The notes below the pieces were generated by a model. That model made no database searches, had not been told where the DNA came from, and saw only the letters and a program-made list of their open reading frames with translations. A DNA stretch of 64,000 nucleotides from an uncultured Rikenellaceae bacterium (GTDB lineage Bacteria; Bacteroidota; Bacteroidia; Bacteroidales; Rikenellaceae). Shown piece after piece: positions 22,977 through 31,024 of the stretch. The stretch covers positions 1 through 64,000 of the forward strand of contig CALVFY010000003.1 of the NCBI GenBank assembly GCA_944326945.1. Direction: 5' to 3'. Numbering within the stretch: position 1 is the stretch's first letter; every line of letters starts with the position of its first letter. A program made the position numbers and the translations under genes.

Positions 22977-25308
22977 TCAGTTTTAGATATTCCCGCATCG
23001 TCGCATCGAGTTCTTCCCGTACTTTGTCGTATTCCGGCGTCCCGGGGTGTGTTTCTCCCAATATTTTGTATAACCAATTGATTCCGGCGCTGTATTTACG
23101 GTACAACTTCACTTGTTCTGCGTTCATGCCGTTATAACCTTTGTCCTTATACACTCCGACCAGGTTTTCCATTTTGGCCCGCAGCTCGAAATACTCCCCG
23201 GCAGGACTTTTCTTCCGGGTGATACCGAACAACCGATTAATGATCGGAAGGTCGTGGCTGGACAACTCCGTTTCACTATCTATAATAGCCTGTGTCGTGT
23301 GGATTACGTCACGGCTGAATTTCCCTATGCCGCCACCGTAATAGGTCAATACGTGTTCTACATGAGAGGGATTCCATTCGAAGATACCCCTCAACAGAGG
23401 ATCAATTCGTCCATCTTTGCGCATTCCTGCCGGGGTATCTTCGTCTCCGCCGCCGAGGGCATTCAATCCCCGGCATACATAATATATACCCTTATTAACA
23501 TTCTTCAGCCCCATTTCTGAAAGTGGGTATTCCCGCTGACCGTATTTCTTTCGTCCGACAGGATAACCGAACGCATCTTCGTTGACGGCAATATCATAAA
23601 ATGGTGTTAAAGCCGTAGGAACCATCACGCGGGTCAGGTCTCCTTTGGACGATGGGGAAGCCACTGGCGAAAAGTTTTCATACAGCAGAGACACAATACT
23701 GCGAGTACACTCCTCAACATTGATTTTCCCTTTATACAGATCATGAAAAAGAACACCTATGCCGTGAAAGGCGCAGAATCCCTGCGGCAAGGGTATTTTG
23801 ATATAACCACGGCGACCGATATACGGGATGATAATATGATTGCTCCGCTCCCATTCGCTCAGGTAATATTCGTTTTCGTCGCCTTGCCCGCCGAGGAACA
23901 GATCTACCAGCATGGCGTCGAGGAATCCCCCCGCCATCATTGCCGCGACCATCTGTTTGAACCGTTTTTTATTGGCCCAAGCGATGCGTCCCACCTGTGC
24001 GGCTCCCTGCACGCTGGCATTGAAGAAAACATAGAACATTCCCAGTCCGCGTGATGCGCTGCCCCTGCGGTTGAAATTGACCGTGATGTTTTTCGCATCG
24101 TCCACCGCCTGCAACAGAGTGCGGTTATGCGCCAGCGAAGTGACGAACGTGGCGAACCTCGATGTGTTCTCCGCGACTTTCGAGGCATTGTCGAACATTC
24201 GGGCCACCTTGCGAGCGCCAAGCCGGTCACCGACATAACTCAACGCGATATTGGCCTTTTCTCGTGAATTTGAAACCTGCATCAGTTCTTTCACCCTGCG
24301 GGTACGGATAGCCACGTAACGACGAATCTCCCTCTCAACCTGCATGACCTCTTTACTATGTACGAACCCGGTCTCACCGCCGCTCTCTCTGAAGTAATCG
24401 TACAAGGTATCCCAAACCCGGTCGCTGCCGAACTCACTTGCAAGTTCACCCCATTGCCGATAATCGAGAATGTTCCGTTTTTTCAATTCCGCGAGCGTCA
24501 GCGGACGCGCTTTTCCCCGTACATTTCGGATGATCGCTTTCATGCCCGGTGCGACATTCAGGGCAAAATCTTTCAGCGTCCCTTCATGATTCAACAGATG
24601 AACCAGTCCTGCGTGTTGCAGATCACGCAGGAAATTGACGCTGACGAATGCCGGGTTCCGGCTGGTGAAGGCCGAAGCCAGCCAGCGTGTCGCATCGCCT
24701 ATCGAGTTATCCACCCATCGGGGAATAGTCAGCCGGTTGTAGGTGTTTATCGCGTTGGCTACGGCGGGGTCGGCAAAGGTTACGATATGTTTCACTCCGT
24801 TTATGTAACACTCTACATACCTCTGCATCTGCTCCCGCTGTCCGACCGGGGCCTCCATCCCGAAGTTGGAACGGAGGCTGTCTGCCGGCTTAACAGTATT
24901 GAGCGCATCGACCAATACCATTTTTTGCATGATACTGTCCGCCTGAGCTTCATCACCGCTCATCAGGGCAAGGCTCATCTGCATTTCCAACGATGCCAAT
25001 TCTTTCCGTGCGGCTTTGGAATTTTCTACCTGTTCAAAGGTCGGTTCGATAGTCGTTTCGTACCATTCGCCGCTCGGCCCTTTCATCAGCCATACCCGGT
25101 TTATCCGGTATAAGTCGGGGTGCGGATTGTTCCTGGCCAGTCTCAACACCGATTGCATCGCCTTGTTCTGTTTGGAGGTGATGATCGCTCCGATTCCAAT
25201 GTTTATTGGATTATAATATGCATGTGGCGCGACGAGATACCGGTCTCGCGGCTGTTTTACAGCAAATTCGCAAGGCCGTTGCTGTACTTTAAACGTGGAA
25301 TGTGACAC
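22951..25308 (-). CDS. Polyvalent-type internal (ejected) protein, LPD38-like, N-terminally truncated
   Basis: 785 residues from a GTG start. The central region (VKHIVTFADPAVANAIN, RNPAFVSVNFLRDLQHAGLVH, NITVNFNRRGSASRGLGMFYVFFNASVQGAAQ) matches the conserved C-terminal part (LPD38 type) of phage large polyvalent proteins, which are packed in the virion and injected with the DNA. Such proteins normally exceed 1,000 residues and carry extra enzymatic domains at the N-terminus. Here the frame begins 2 bp after a terminator hairpin, has an in-frame TAA 39 bp upstream and no ATG before residue 50. Loss of the N-terminal part by the insertion of the upstream ATPase/toxin cassette is my inference. 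Confidence 0.7.
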   Translation of the reverse strand: MSHSTFKVQQRPCEFAVKQPRDRYLVAPHAYYNPINIGIGAIITSKQNKAMQSVLRLARNNPHPDLYRINRVWLMKGPSGEWYETTIEPTFEQVENSKAARKELASLEMQMSLALMSGDEAQADSIMQKMVLVDALNTVKPADSLRSNFGMEAPVGQREQMQRYVECYINGVKHIVTFADPAVANAINTYNRLTIPRWVDNSIGDATRWLASAFTSRNPAFVSVNFLRDLQHAGLVHLLNHEGTLKDFALNVAPGMKAIIRNVRGKARPLTLAELKKRNILDYRQWGELASEFGSDRVWDTLYDYFRESGGETGFVHSKEVMQVEREIRRYVAIRTRRVKELMQVSNSREKANIALSYVGDRLGARKVARMFDNASKVAENTSRFATFVTSLAHNRTLLQAVDDAKNITVNFNRRGSASRGLGMFYVFFNASVQGAAQVGRIAWANKKRFKQMVAAMMAGGFLDAMLVDLFLGGQGDENEYYLSEWERSNHIIIPYIGRRGYIKIPLPQGFCAFHGIGVLFHDLYKGKINVEECTRSIVSLLYENFSPVASPSSKGDLTRVMVPTALTPFYDIAVNEDAFGYPVGRKKYGQREYPLSEMGLKNVNKGIYYVCRGLNALGGGDEDTPAGMRKDGRIDPLLRGIFEWNPSHVEHVLTYYGGGIGKFSRDVIHTTQAIIDSETELSSHDLPIINRLFGITRKKSPAGEYFELRAKMENLVGVYKDKGYNGMNAEQVKLYRKYSAGINWLYKILGETHPGTPEYDKVREELDATMREYLKLNERYDTGN

Positions 25309-25310
25309 AT

Positions 25311-25346
25311 AAAAACAGGTGCCATGAATGTATGACGCCTGTTTTT
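25311..25346 (-). terminator. Terminator between ATPase gene and polyvalent gene
   Basis: Inverted repeat AAAAACAGGTGCCAT (25311-25325) and ATGACGCCTGTTTTT (25332-25346), 15 bp with two G-U pairs. T5 follows on either strand. It lies 77 bp after the ATPase stop on the minus strand and ends 2 bp before the GTG of the polyvalent gene. Confidence 0.75.
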
Positions 25347-25350
25347 AATA

Positions 25351-25403
25351 TTTTGTGACAGTAAGTGAGGGGGTGTTACATTCCGTTACGTTTTGTCACA
25401 AAA
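25351..25403. repeat. Inverted repeat TTTTGTGACA...TGTCACAAAA
   Basis: Ten-base arms at 25351-25360 and 25394-25403, 33 bp apart. The same word recurs as the 13-bp near-palindrome CTTTGTCACAAAG at 27817-27829 and as ATTTTGTCACC at 26817-26827. These sites flank and punctuate the ATPase/HigBA cassette and may be operators or boundary sites. Confidence 0.5.
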
Positions 25404-25423
25404 GGTTCGGAATAGTAGAATGG

Positions 25424-26635
25424 TTACAATTTTGTCAAATACTCATGAGCAGGAATTACCCGGACAATTTTTTCATCTTGCTCAAACCGGTCAGTTTGAT
25501 CCATGGTTACTATCGTCCCTTCCGTTAATTCTAATGCGTCCATAGCTTCTTTTAGACCGTTATATTCCCGGTTAAAATTCTCGTCAGTTATCTGTGTGCA
25601 TACTTGAACCAGACGAGTAACTTTGTTCTTTTCCATCACGACGAAATCACACTCACCCCGGCCCTTAAAATAAAAGATATTTTTCGATATTCGGCGCAGA
25701 TGCAAAAAGATCAGATTCTCCAATCTCCGTCCCTGATTTTCGCTTGTCGATATGGAATTTTCCGTATATAGCCCCATATCCATTACGTAAACCTTTTTGG
25801 GATTCCGTGCCTGCGCTTTGAGAGAATGACTGAACTGCGGTACAAACTCCAACAAATAAGAATCTTTCAAATATGAAAAATATTCCAAAAAAGTGCTGGG
25901 CGCTTTAATGCCGAACATACCGACCAATTTGCTTGCAGAAACCAGGTTGCCTATATTAGAGATCAGATAAGAAGTCAGTTGCCGCAAAGACGACACATCT
26001 CGGACTGCGTGACGAACAGCTATATCCCGCATCAGAATATCGTCCACAAGTATATTGAGTATCGAACCGATTCCTGTTTTCACATATTCGGGGATACCTC
26101 CCGATTCCAGATAAATCCTTACTGAATCGGTTGTATCAGGCAAACTCTTGAATGCGATATACTCCGCATACGAAAATGGAAACAATTCCATTGATAAGTG
26201 TCTGCCTGTCAGATGGGTTCCGAGTTCCGCACTCAACATAGAAGCGTTAGACCCGGTGATAAATACTTTATATCCCTCGCGTAACAATTGGTTGATATAT
26301 TTCTCCCAATCCTCCACCTGTTGTATTTCGTCGAAAAACAGAACTTTTATTTTCCTATCGCCTATCTCTTTATGTAGACGAATAAAGTCTCCGGTTTCAA
26401 ACCCGGATAAGCGAATGTCATCGAAATTGATATGTATGGCATCTTCGTAATGTTTCCGAAGCAACTGGAGCAAGAGAGTACTTTTTCCGCAACGGCGTAT
26501 GCCCGTTATAATCGTTGCGAAAGAATCAGCTACCGGTACTTTCGATAAAGCCTCACGTTCAAAGCCTGAACCCTGACTTAAAAAATTCTCTCTCTGAGAA
26601 TCTATTACTGACGCTATTTGCTCCTGTCTCAACAT
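25424..26635 (-). CDS. AAA ATPase with DUF4143-like C-terminus (AAA_14 family)
   Basis: 403 residues. The Walker A motif is GIRRCGKST (Lys51), and Walker B is VLFFDEIQQVEDW (about 95-107). Next come ITGSNASMLSAELGTHLTGRH (sensor region) and the C-terminal DUF4143-type fold, with FSYLKDSYLLEFVPQFS and a restriction-endonuclease-like GRGECDFVV core. This large family is common in Bacteroidetes and archaea; no substrate is known, though some members are linked to mobile elements. It has its own promoter and terminator, so it behaves as a moron-type gene within the prophage. Upstream is a 389-bp spacer and the HigBA pair. Confidence 0.85.
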   Translation of the reverse strand: MLRQEQIASVIDSQRENFLSQGSGFEREALSKVPVADSFATIITGIRRCGKSTLLLQLLRKHYEDAIHINFDDIRLSGFETGDFIRLHKEIGDRKIKVLFFDEIQQVEDWEKYINQLLREGYKVFITGSNASMLSAELGTHLTGRHLSMELFPFSYAEYIAFKSLPDTTDSVRIYLESGGIPEYVKTGIGSILNILVDDILMRDIAVRHAVRDVSSLRQLTSYLISNIGNLVSASKLVGMFGIKAPSTFLEYFSYLKDSYLLEFVPQFSHSLKAQARNPKKVYVMDMGLYTENSISTSENQGRRLENLIFLHLRRISKNIFYFKGRGECDFVVMEKNKVTRLVQVCTQITDENFNREYNGLKEAMDALELTEGTIVTMDQTDRFEQDEKIVRVIPAHEYLTKL

Positions 26636-27024
26636 AATTTGACGGTTATTTGTTACAATAATAGCAAATCTTTCGATAACAACAAAAGATTTATTTTGAT
26701 CCCATTAAAAGAATTTTAATGAATCCATTGTAACGTTTATCATGTTTGCTGGAGAATCGCGTTATTTTGTTGATCCATCTGATTTGGTATAGTTCACTAT
26801 CAATGCAATAGATACAATTTTGTCACCCCCATCCTCCTCAACAGCCATTACATATTTAATTAACTGAAAAACAATGTGCTGTATATTGATTCAGTTGTCA
26901 AATAATTCTTTACAACTGATTCCGTCAAAGAAACACCGATTGTTAGCCGGAGCCTCTGTAACTCCTATGCTGTTAATCGGTTGTTTATCGTACTACGAAA
27001 ATTCAGTCCCACACCTACCATAAA
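26636..27024. other. 389-bp gene-free spacer
   Basis: AT-rich spacer between the ATPase promoter and the HigA stop. It contains the ATPase promoter (26656-26686) and one TTTTGTCACC word (26818). The last 150 bp have higher GC and may be a fragment of a lost gene, but no coding frame is maintained. Confidence 0.4.
26656..26686 (-). promoter_or_regulatory. Promoter of the AAA ATPase gene
   Basis: On the minus strand: TTTG (26686-26683), 19 bp, then TATTATTG (26663-26656), one mismatch from TAnnTTTG. The predicted start of transcription is about 15 bp before the ATG. Confidence 0.5.
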
Positions 27025-27369
27025 TCATAGAATAGCCGCTACTTTACGCAACTGAGCCAATTTCTCCATGAAAGAACTGTCCTTACGCATTTTGCGCAGG
27101 TTGTAATCCATTTGTAGGCTCAGTAACGGTTCTGCATCAATGCCTAAAACCGCCTCGAAAAGTAATGCCGTTCTCTCCGTCAAAGGGCGGCGGCCGTTCA
27201 GTATTTCATTTAACGCTGAATACGGAATACCCATTTCTTGGGATAACTTATGCTGCGTTATTCCTCTGTATGCTATTTCGTCTTTCAGTATCGAACCCGG
27301 ATGCGTCGGATAAGCGGATTCGATATTATTGGCAATCATTTTGGGATCGACCCCTTGTATCTCAATCAT
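27025..27369 (-). CDS. higA: HigA-like antitoxin, XRE-family
   Basis: 114 residues. An XRE/HigA helix-turn-helix covers about residues 35-75 (ITQHKLSQEMGIPYSALNEILNGRRPLTERTALLFEAVLG). It is preceded by the HigA signature THPGSILKDEIA. HigA neutralises the HigB RNase and represses the operon. The order is toxin first, as in classic higBA, with a 3-bp gap. The helical C-terminus (EKLAQLRKVA) is typical of the family. Confidence 0.9.
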   Translation of the reverse strand: MIEIQGVDPKMIANNIESAYPTHPGSILKDEIAYRGITQHKLSQEMGIPYSALNEILNGRRPLTERTALLFEAVLGIDAEPLLSLQMDYNLRKMRKDSSFMEKLAQLRKVAAIL

Positions 27370-27372
27370 AGT

Positions 27373-27654
27373 CTATTTATAATGATTTGACAAATCAGTT
27401 ATGTTACATATCGTGGCAATAACCTCGCCGTCTTTGGTGCGCTCCTCAAACTCGATGCGATATTGGTCGTTTACCCTTACAGACGATAGTCCGGCTTTGT
27501 CGCCTTTCAGTTTTTCGTATCTCAACGAGTTATATTGGCATAGTCCCATGACGTTACGAGTCCGTTTCATAAGGTTTATAATGTCGCCATACTTACGGAT
27601 AACGCCCGGCTGATAACGGTGCTTTTTATCGGTACATTGCCCCGTTTCGTACAT
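27373..27654 (-). CDS. higB: HigB-like toxin, RelE superfamily mRNA interferase
   Basis: 93 residues. The C-terminal 60 residues carry the HigB/RelE core: YNSLRYEKLKGDKAGLSSVRVNDQYRIEFEE, ending with ITDLSNHYK. HigB toxins cut mRNA at the ribosome. The usual basic and aromatic residues (Arg57-range SVRVNDQYRI) are visible. It is preceded by a good promoter 21 bp upstream and followed by higA after 3 bp. The pair probably stabilises the prophage or guards against other phages. Confidence 0.88.
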   Translation of the reverse strand: MYETGQCTDKKHRYQPGVIRKYGDIINLMKRTRNVMGLCQYNSLRYEKLKGDKAGLSSVRVNDQYRIEFEERTKDGEVIATICNITDLSNHYK

Positions 27655-27674
27655 TACCTGTAAATATTCCTTGT

Positions 27675-27706
27675 CAAAAATATCTGTAATTTAATTTCCT
27701 TACAAA
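27675..27706 (-). promoter_or_regulatory. Promoter of higBA
   Basis: On the minus strand: TTTG (27706-27703), 20 bp, then TATTTTTG (27682-27675), a perfect match to the Bacteroidetes TTTG/TAnnTTTG promoter. The HigB ATG is 20 bp further down. A hairpin with AATCTTGAAAA arms (27721-27757) lies just upstream. Confidence 0.7.
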
Positions 27707-27826
27707 AAAAGTGAATACACAATCTTGAAAATAATCTATTTCTCCGTTTTTTCAAGATTCTACATGCCGACCATTGTGAAAATTATCGGGTGAGGGATGA
27801 TTTTCAGATCGTGGTACTTTGTCACA

Positions 27827-27875
27827 AAGACCCTGAACGGGAATTGTTTACCACACCGTTCAGGGTCTTGTTTTA
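27827..27875. terminator. Terminator after the early operon
   Basis: Perfect 14-bp stem AAGACCCTGAACGG (27827-27840) with complement at 27856-27869, loop of 15 nt, followed on the plus strand by GTTTTATT. On the minus strand it lies 10 bp after the 94-residue gene and would end the early transcript, though its minus-side T-run is short. It overlaps the CTTTGTCACAAAG word. Confidence 0.7.
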
Positions 27876-27878
27876 TTC

Positions 27879-28163
27879 TCAATGCTCTGGAATGAAACGG
27901 GCGTCGATATGACTGGCGCAGATATCGACCTGTATTTCTCCCACATACTGACCGTCGGCCAGTACATAACAGGCGTGCAGCCGTTTTGTGTTGTCGATTG
28001 TGGATAAATGCGGAGGATCGGAATCTTCGTTCGACAACTGCTCGTCCAACCGCTGCAAAACATCTCTTTGTACGGTATCGACAGCCGCTTCGATCTCTGT
28101 TATTCCGGCTTCTAACTTGCGGGTTGCCGTAAACGGCGATAACCTCAACTTGTCGTTTTTCAT
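27879..28163 (-). CDS. Hypothetical early phage protein
   Basis: 94 residues, unrecognised. The N-terminal half is helical (TATRKLEAGITEIEAAVDTVQRDVLQRLDEQL). The C-terminal half looks beta-rich (RLHACYVLADGQYVGEIQVDICASHIDARF). Its start overlaps the upstream stop by 4 bp. It is the last gene of the run that starts near 31.4 kb. Confidence 0.6.
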   Translation of the reverse strand: MKNDKLRLSPFTATRKLEAGITEIEAAVDTVQRDVLQRLDEQLSNEDSDPPHLSTIDNTKRLHACYVLADGQYVGEIQVDICASHIDARFIPEH

Positions 28164-28450
28164 CGCTCGATCAAATTAATATCTTCGCTGGTATCGGCTT
28201 TGTCCATCAATTTGCCGGTCGTTTTCAGGCAAACCGTTCCGTACCGGTCGTATGTTACGATAATCCGCTCGGAGGTTGCTTCGATGATCGTACCCAATTC
28301 AGAACGGCCCCGGTGATCGGGATAGGACAGGACACGTTTGCCTGCCGAGGCCAGCGAAGGGCGGAAACTAATCCACACTCTTGTCATTGGTTCGATAACT
28401 TGCGGAGCGATCACTGCGGCCCGGAGCCGGTCTGTAAATGTTTCTCTCAT
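28160..28450 (-). CDS. Hypothetical early phage protein
   Basis: 96 residues from ATG 28450 (a longer frame could start at 28486). It contains FTDRLRAAVIAPQVIEPMTRVWISFRPS and then LGTIIEATSERIIVTYDRYG, a small SH3-like beta pattern. Its first 83 bp overlap the 58-residue membrane protein gene in another frame. No function is known. Confidence 0.55.
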   Translation of the reverse strand: MRETFTDRLRAAVIAPQVIEPMTRVWISFRPSLASAGKRVLSYPDHRGRSELGTIIEATSERIIVTYDRYGTVCLKTTGKLMDKADTSEDINLIER

Positions 28451-28544
28451 CCTGTTTGTCCCGAAGGCGAAAGGCCAAACAAACAATAGCGGCTACCAAT
28501 CCGGCGACTACCGCCGAAATCAAAATAATTAGTGTTGTGTTCAT
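28368..28544 (-). CDS. 58-residue single-TM membrane protein
   Basis: A short frame not usually called: MNTTLIILISAVVAGLVAAI followed by VCLAFRLRDKQDE and a hydrophilic tail. One transmembrane helix (residues 4-25) with positive charges after it is typical of a small phage membrane protein. It overlaps the next gene (start 28450) out of frame for 83 bp. A start just downstream of the radical SAM gene and the TM signal argue that it is real. Confidence 0.5.
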   Translation of the reverse strand: MNTTLIILISAVVAGLVAAIVCLAFRLRDKQDERNIYRPAPGRSDRSASYRTNDKSVD

Positions 28545-28618
28545 TTTATTGGATTTTAAGTTATGGAATTGCCTTGCGGCGGGTCATTTCGTTAATTGTT
28601 TCGAATCTCTGAAGCCAT

Positions 28619-29458
28619 TCATTCTCCAAAGTATTTTTTGCAGTTGCAGTATGTGATCATCGGATTGGCCCATTGGCCTTGAAATCGCCGCCAGGTTTTG
28701 TCGAATTTGCCTTTTCTGTCCCGGTAGAGCATGGCGAAGGGCATGAATCCGGCCCTATATGCCTCTCCCATTCGTCTCTGTGCTTTATTGAATGTATCTC
28801 CTTTATAGCCGATCAGTACGTAACAGCGAAGCGTATTACTTTCTTTGGTAAACCCTGCGTCAATCAACATCCGGCCTGCTTCAACAAGTGGATCAAGGTC
28901 ATTCGGTGTGTCGTAGGCAAAGAACAGCGATTCGGGTTTCAGCATTTTCAACTGGGCTGCCATCGCCGGGGTGAGCAACGCAGCTTCCAGCCCGCCGGTG
29001 AACTGCGGGCGGTGAGGCTGCCGGGCAAGCATGGCGAACACCTCGTCGATATGTCCCTGCGAACAGGCCAACAGGTTGTCGTCCGTTACTATCCAACCGT
29101 CGGTGACAGGCAGTTCCCGCAACTTGCCGCCCTCACGCTTCGGAACGGCACAGAACCAGCAGCGATTAGGGCATCCCCGCGAGGTTATCACGTAGCCATG
29201 CTTCATGTACATACCCGGCACGAAGTCCCCGCCCGGTTCATTGTAGGCAGGGCCGCCTACCTTGACCGGTGCAACCGCTTCCCATTGTTTTGCGGCCCAT
29301 TCTGCCCACGGTATATCCCAGGTAAAGGCTACCGAGATATGCACCTCGTCGATGCCTGCGTCGTAATCGAACAGCGACGGCGTTTCGCGTATGCGGGCCA
29401 TCGGGTCGATAGGCGTGGCTCTCGTCCTGGTCGGGAATATTCGCAGCATATTGGACAT
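28619..29458 (-). CDS. Phage-encoded radical SAM protein
   Basis: 279 residues. TSRGCPNRCWFCAVPKREGG carries the CxxxCxxC cluster motif (Cys96, Cys100, Cys103) that binds the SAM-reducing [4Fe-4S] cluster. Downstream are DDNLLACSQGHIDEVFAML and FTGGLEAALLT (typical of the TIM-barrel strands), and SNTLRCYVLIGYKGDTFNKA. A near-C-terminal TYCNCKKYFGE may hold extra Cys ligands. Radical SAM enzymes do methylthiolation, base modification and many other reactions; the substrate here is unknown. It lies 6 bp after HU in the early operon, so nucleic acid or nucleotide modification is a guess. Confidence 0.82.
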   Translation of the reverse strand: MSNMLRIFPTRTRATPIDPMARIRETPSLFDYDAGIDEVHISVAFTWDIPWAEWAAKQWEAVAPVKVGGPAYNEPGGDFVPGMYMKHGYVITSRGCPNRCWFCAVPKREGGKLRELPVTDGWIVTDDNLLACSQGHIDEVFAMLARQPHRPQFTGGLEAALLTPAMAAQLKMLKPESLFFAYDTPNDLDPLVEAGRMLIDAGFTKESNTLRCYVLIGYKGDTFNKAQRRMGEAYRAGFMPFAMLYRDRKGKFDKTWRRFQGQWANPMITYCNCKKYFGE

Positions 29459-29464
29459 AACCGG

Positions 29465-29740
29465 TTATTTCTGCATTAACCGGCTGAATGCCGGGCTGGG
29501 TTTGAAAAAAGGAATTTTGCGAGCCGGGATCGGTACAGTCGTGCCTTCGGTGATATTGCGTCCGATAGTCGCACGGCGCAGCTTCGGGCCGAACGATCCG
29601 AACCCTCGCAGGTAGAGCGTACTGCCCGAAGCGACACTCTCGCGTGTTTTACTCATAAACTCCTCAACGACGACACTAACCGTCGCATGGTCGAATCCTG
29701 TACTCTCGGCGATCTTGCCGATCAATTCTGCTTTTGTCAT
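29465..29740 (-). CDS. HU/IHF-like DNA-binding protein
   Basis: 91 residues from the ATG at 29740 (MTKAELIGKIAESTGFDHAT). It has the full HU fold with the DNA-binding arm region (GFGSFGPKLRRATIGRNITEGTTVPIPARKIPFFKPSPAF). HU bends DNA and would assist replication, recombination or packaging. Its start overlaps the preceding gene by 4 bp. Confidence 0.9.
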   Translation of the reverse strand: MTKAELIGKIAESTGFDHATVSVVVEEFMSKTRESVASGSTLYLRGFGSFGPKLRRATIGRNITEGTTVPIPARKIPFFKPSPAFSRLMQK

Positions 29741-30051
29741 AATCTTGTTTTGTTTTTGATTGTTGTGTTTTGTAGGTAGGGCACGGGGCAACCCTGTTTC
29801 TGCACCGTGTCACGTATTTTTTTATCGAGAATCGGGACATAGGTTTTCAGGCTCGCATAATCGCCCATCCGGGTAGGGCCTATGTGAATCAACCCGATGC
29901 GGTGTAATTGTCGCAAACGGGCCTCGCAAGCCTTCCATTGCCCCGGAGCGATATAGTCCATGATCTCCCGGAAATGAGCAATGTCAGGCAAGCGTCGTTG
30001 TGCCCGTTTCCGTTCGATAATGTCGCGGATGATATTCAGCACATTGTCCAT
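29737..30051 (-). CDS. Hypothetical early protein, winged-helix-like
   Basis: 104 residues, unrecognised. The pattern FREIMDYIAPGQWKACEARLRQLHRIGLIHIGPTRMGDY looks like a small winged-helix domain (helix, helix, wing). It lies between the replication protein gene (3-bp gap) and HU, suggesting a DNA-related role. Confidence 0.55.
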   Translation of the reverse strand: MDNVLNIIRDIIERKRAQRRLPDIAHFREIMDYIAPGQWKACEARLRQLHRIGLIHIGPTRMGDYASLKTYVPILDKKIRDTVQKQGCPVPYLQNTTIKNKTRL

Positions 30052-30054
30052 AAC

Positions 30055-31011
30055 TCACAGTCGTTGTTTTTCCCGTAGCTTATAATCCATCCGGGCGAAA
30101 GCGTTGAAAGTCGAAATAGCGCTCACATGATTGGTCAGTACGTCGCGGCGGTTGGCCACAGCTTCACATACCCGGTCTATATCCCGCCAGTCCGGGAACC
30201 GTTTGACAATGCTTTCGCAATTTTCCAGCGTCAGCGGCCGTTCAAATTCAAAGAAGATCGGATAGACCCGTTTGGCCCACAGCATCATTTTCTGCGGACG
30301 TGTAAGCTCCGACCACGCATGACCGAATGCCGACATCGCATATTCGTCCCGGTCGCCGCCTTTAGGTGATTCCATGCGTGGAGGGTCTAATTCCGCACTT
30401 ATGCTCTTTAGGCAGGTAGTCGAATTTTCACGATTCGAACTATCCGGTTTCGTTTCTCCCCCCGCACCCCCTTCTTCAAAAAAAGTAGTGTGTGTATGTG
30501 TATTTTTTACTTTCTCCTCTATTCTTCTTTTATCTTCTCTATTATCGGAAGAAATGCTACAATCTTCCGCAGATTGTGCATTTGTGTGCATTTCTTCTGC
30601 ATTATTGAGGATTTCTTCCGAAGAAATTAGATTTAATTCCGAAGAAATACCCGCTTTACGCCTCAATCCAGCCATAATGTCGAGGTAACGTGCCTGGATG
30701 CCTCTGGACGTAAGGACGCCAACCGAAGCCAGCAGCATGGAATCGAACAACCCCAATGAAACACATTCACGTAGTACGGCGGCAGCTCTGTTTTCATCCA
30801 GTCCACAGGTGTCGGCGATGTCGGGAACCACGTCATCATCCATATGCAGATAATAACCGTTGTCCCGATATATTTCGCAGAGCAGACAGATATACACGAG
30901 CAATCCATCGCTGTCATATCTTCGCAGCAAACGTTTGATCTTCCGATCCCGAAGTATATCACAGTCCAGCCGGAAAAACAGTAACCCCCTTTTTACATTT
31001 CTGCCCGCCAT
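30055..31011 (-). CDS. Phage replication protein with DUF4373/Lin1244-type N-terminal domain
   Basis: 318 residues. Residues 1-130 match the Lin1244/Lin1753-like (DUF4373) N-terminal domain: FFRLDCDILRDRKIKRLLRRYDSDGLLVYICLLCEIYRDNGYYLHMDDD. A Ser/Asn/Glu-rich linker follows (about 130-215). The C-terminal domain (HAWSELTRPQKMMLWAKRVYPIFFEF..FNAFARMDYKLREK) is the DUF7833-type partner common in Bacteroidetes phages. Such proteins act as replication initiators or primosome-like loaders; no helicase gene is seen nearby. Confidence 0.8.
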   Translation of the reverse strand: MAGRNVKRGLLFFRLDCDILRDRKIKRLLRRYDSDGLLVYICLLCEIYRDNGYYLHMDDDVVPDIADTCGLDENRAAAVLRECVSLGLFDSMLLASVGVLTSRGIQARYLDIMAGLRRKAGISSELNLISSEEILNNAEEMHTNAQSAEDCSISSDNREDKRRIEEKVKNTHTHTTFFEEGGAGGETKPDSSNRENSTTCLKSISAELDPPRMESPKGGDRDEYAMSAFGHAWSELTRPQKMMLWAKRVYPIFFEFERPLTLENCESIVKRFPDWRDIDRVCEAVANRRDVLTNHVSAISTFNAFARMDYKLREKQRL

Positions 31012-31024
31012 GTTTGAAAGAGAA

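Noticed and set aside
26636..27024. Possible insertion-sequence remnant in the ATPase-HigA spacer
   Set aside because: No terminal inverted repeats, target duplication or transposase fragment could be seen.
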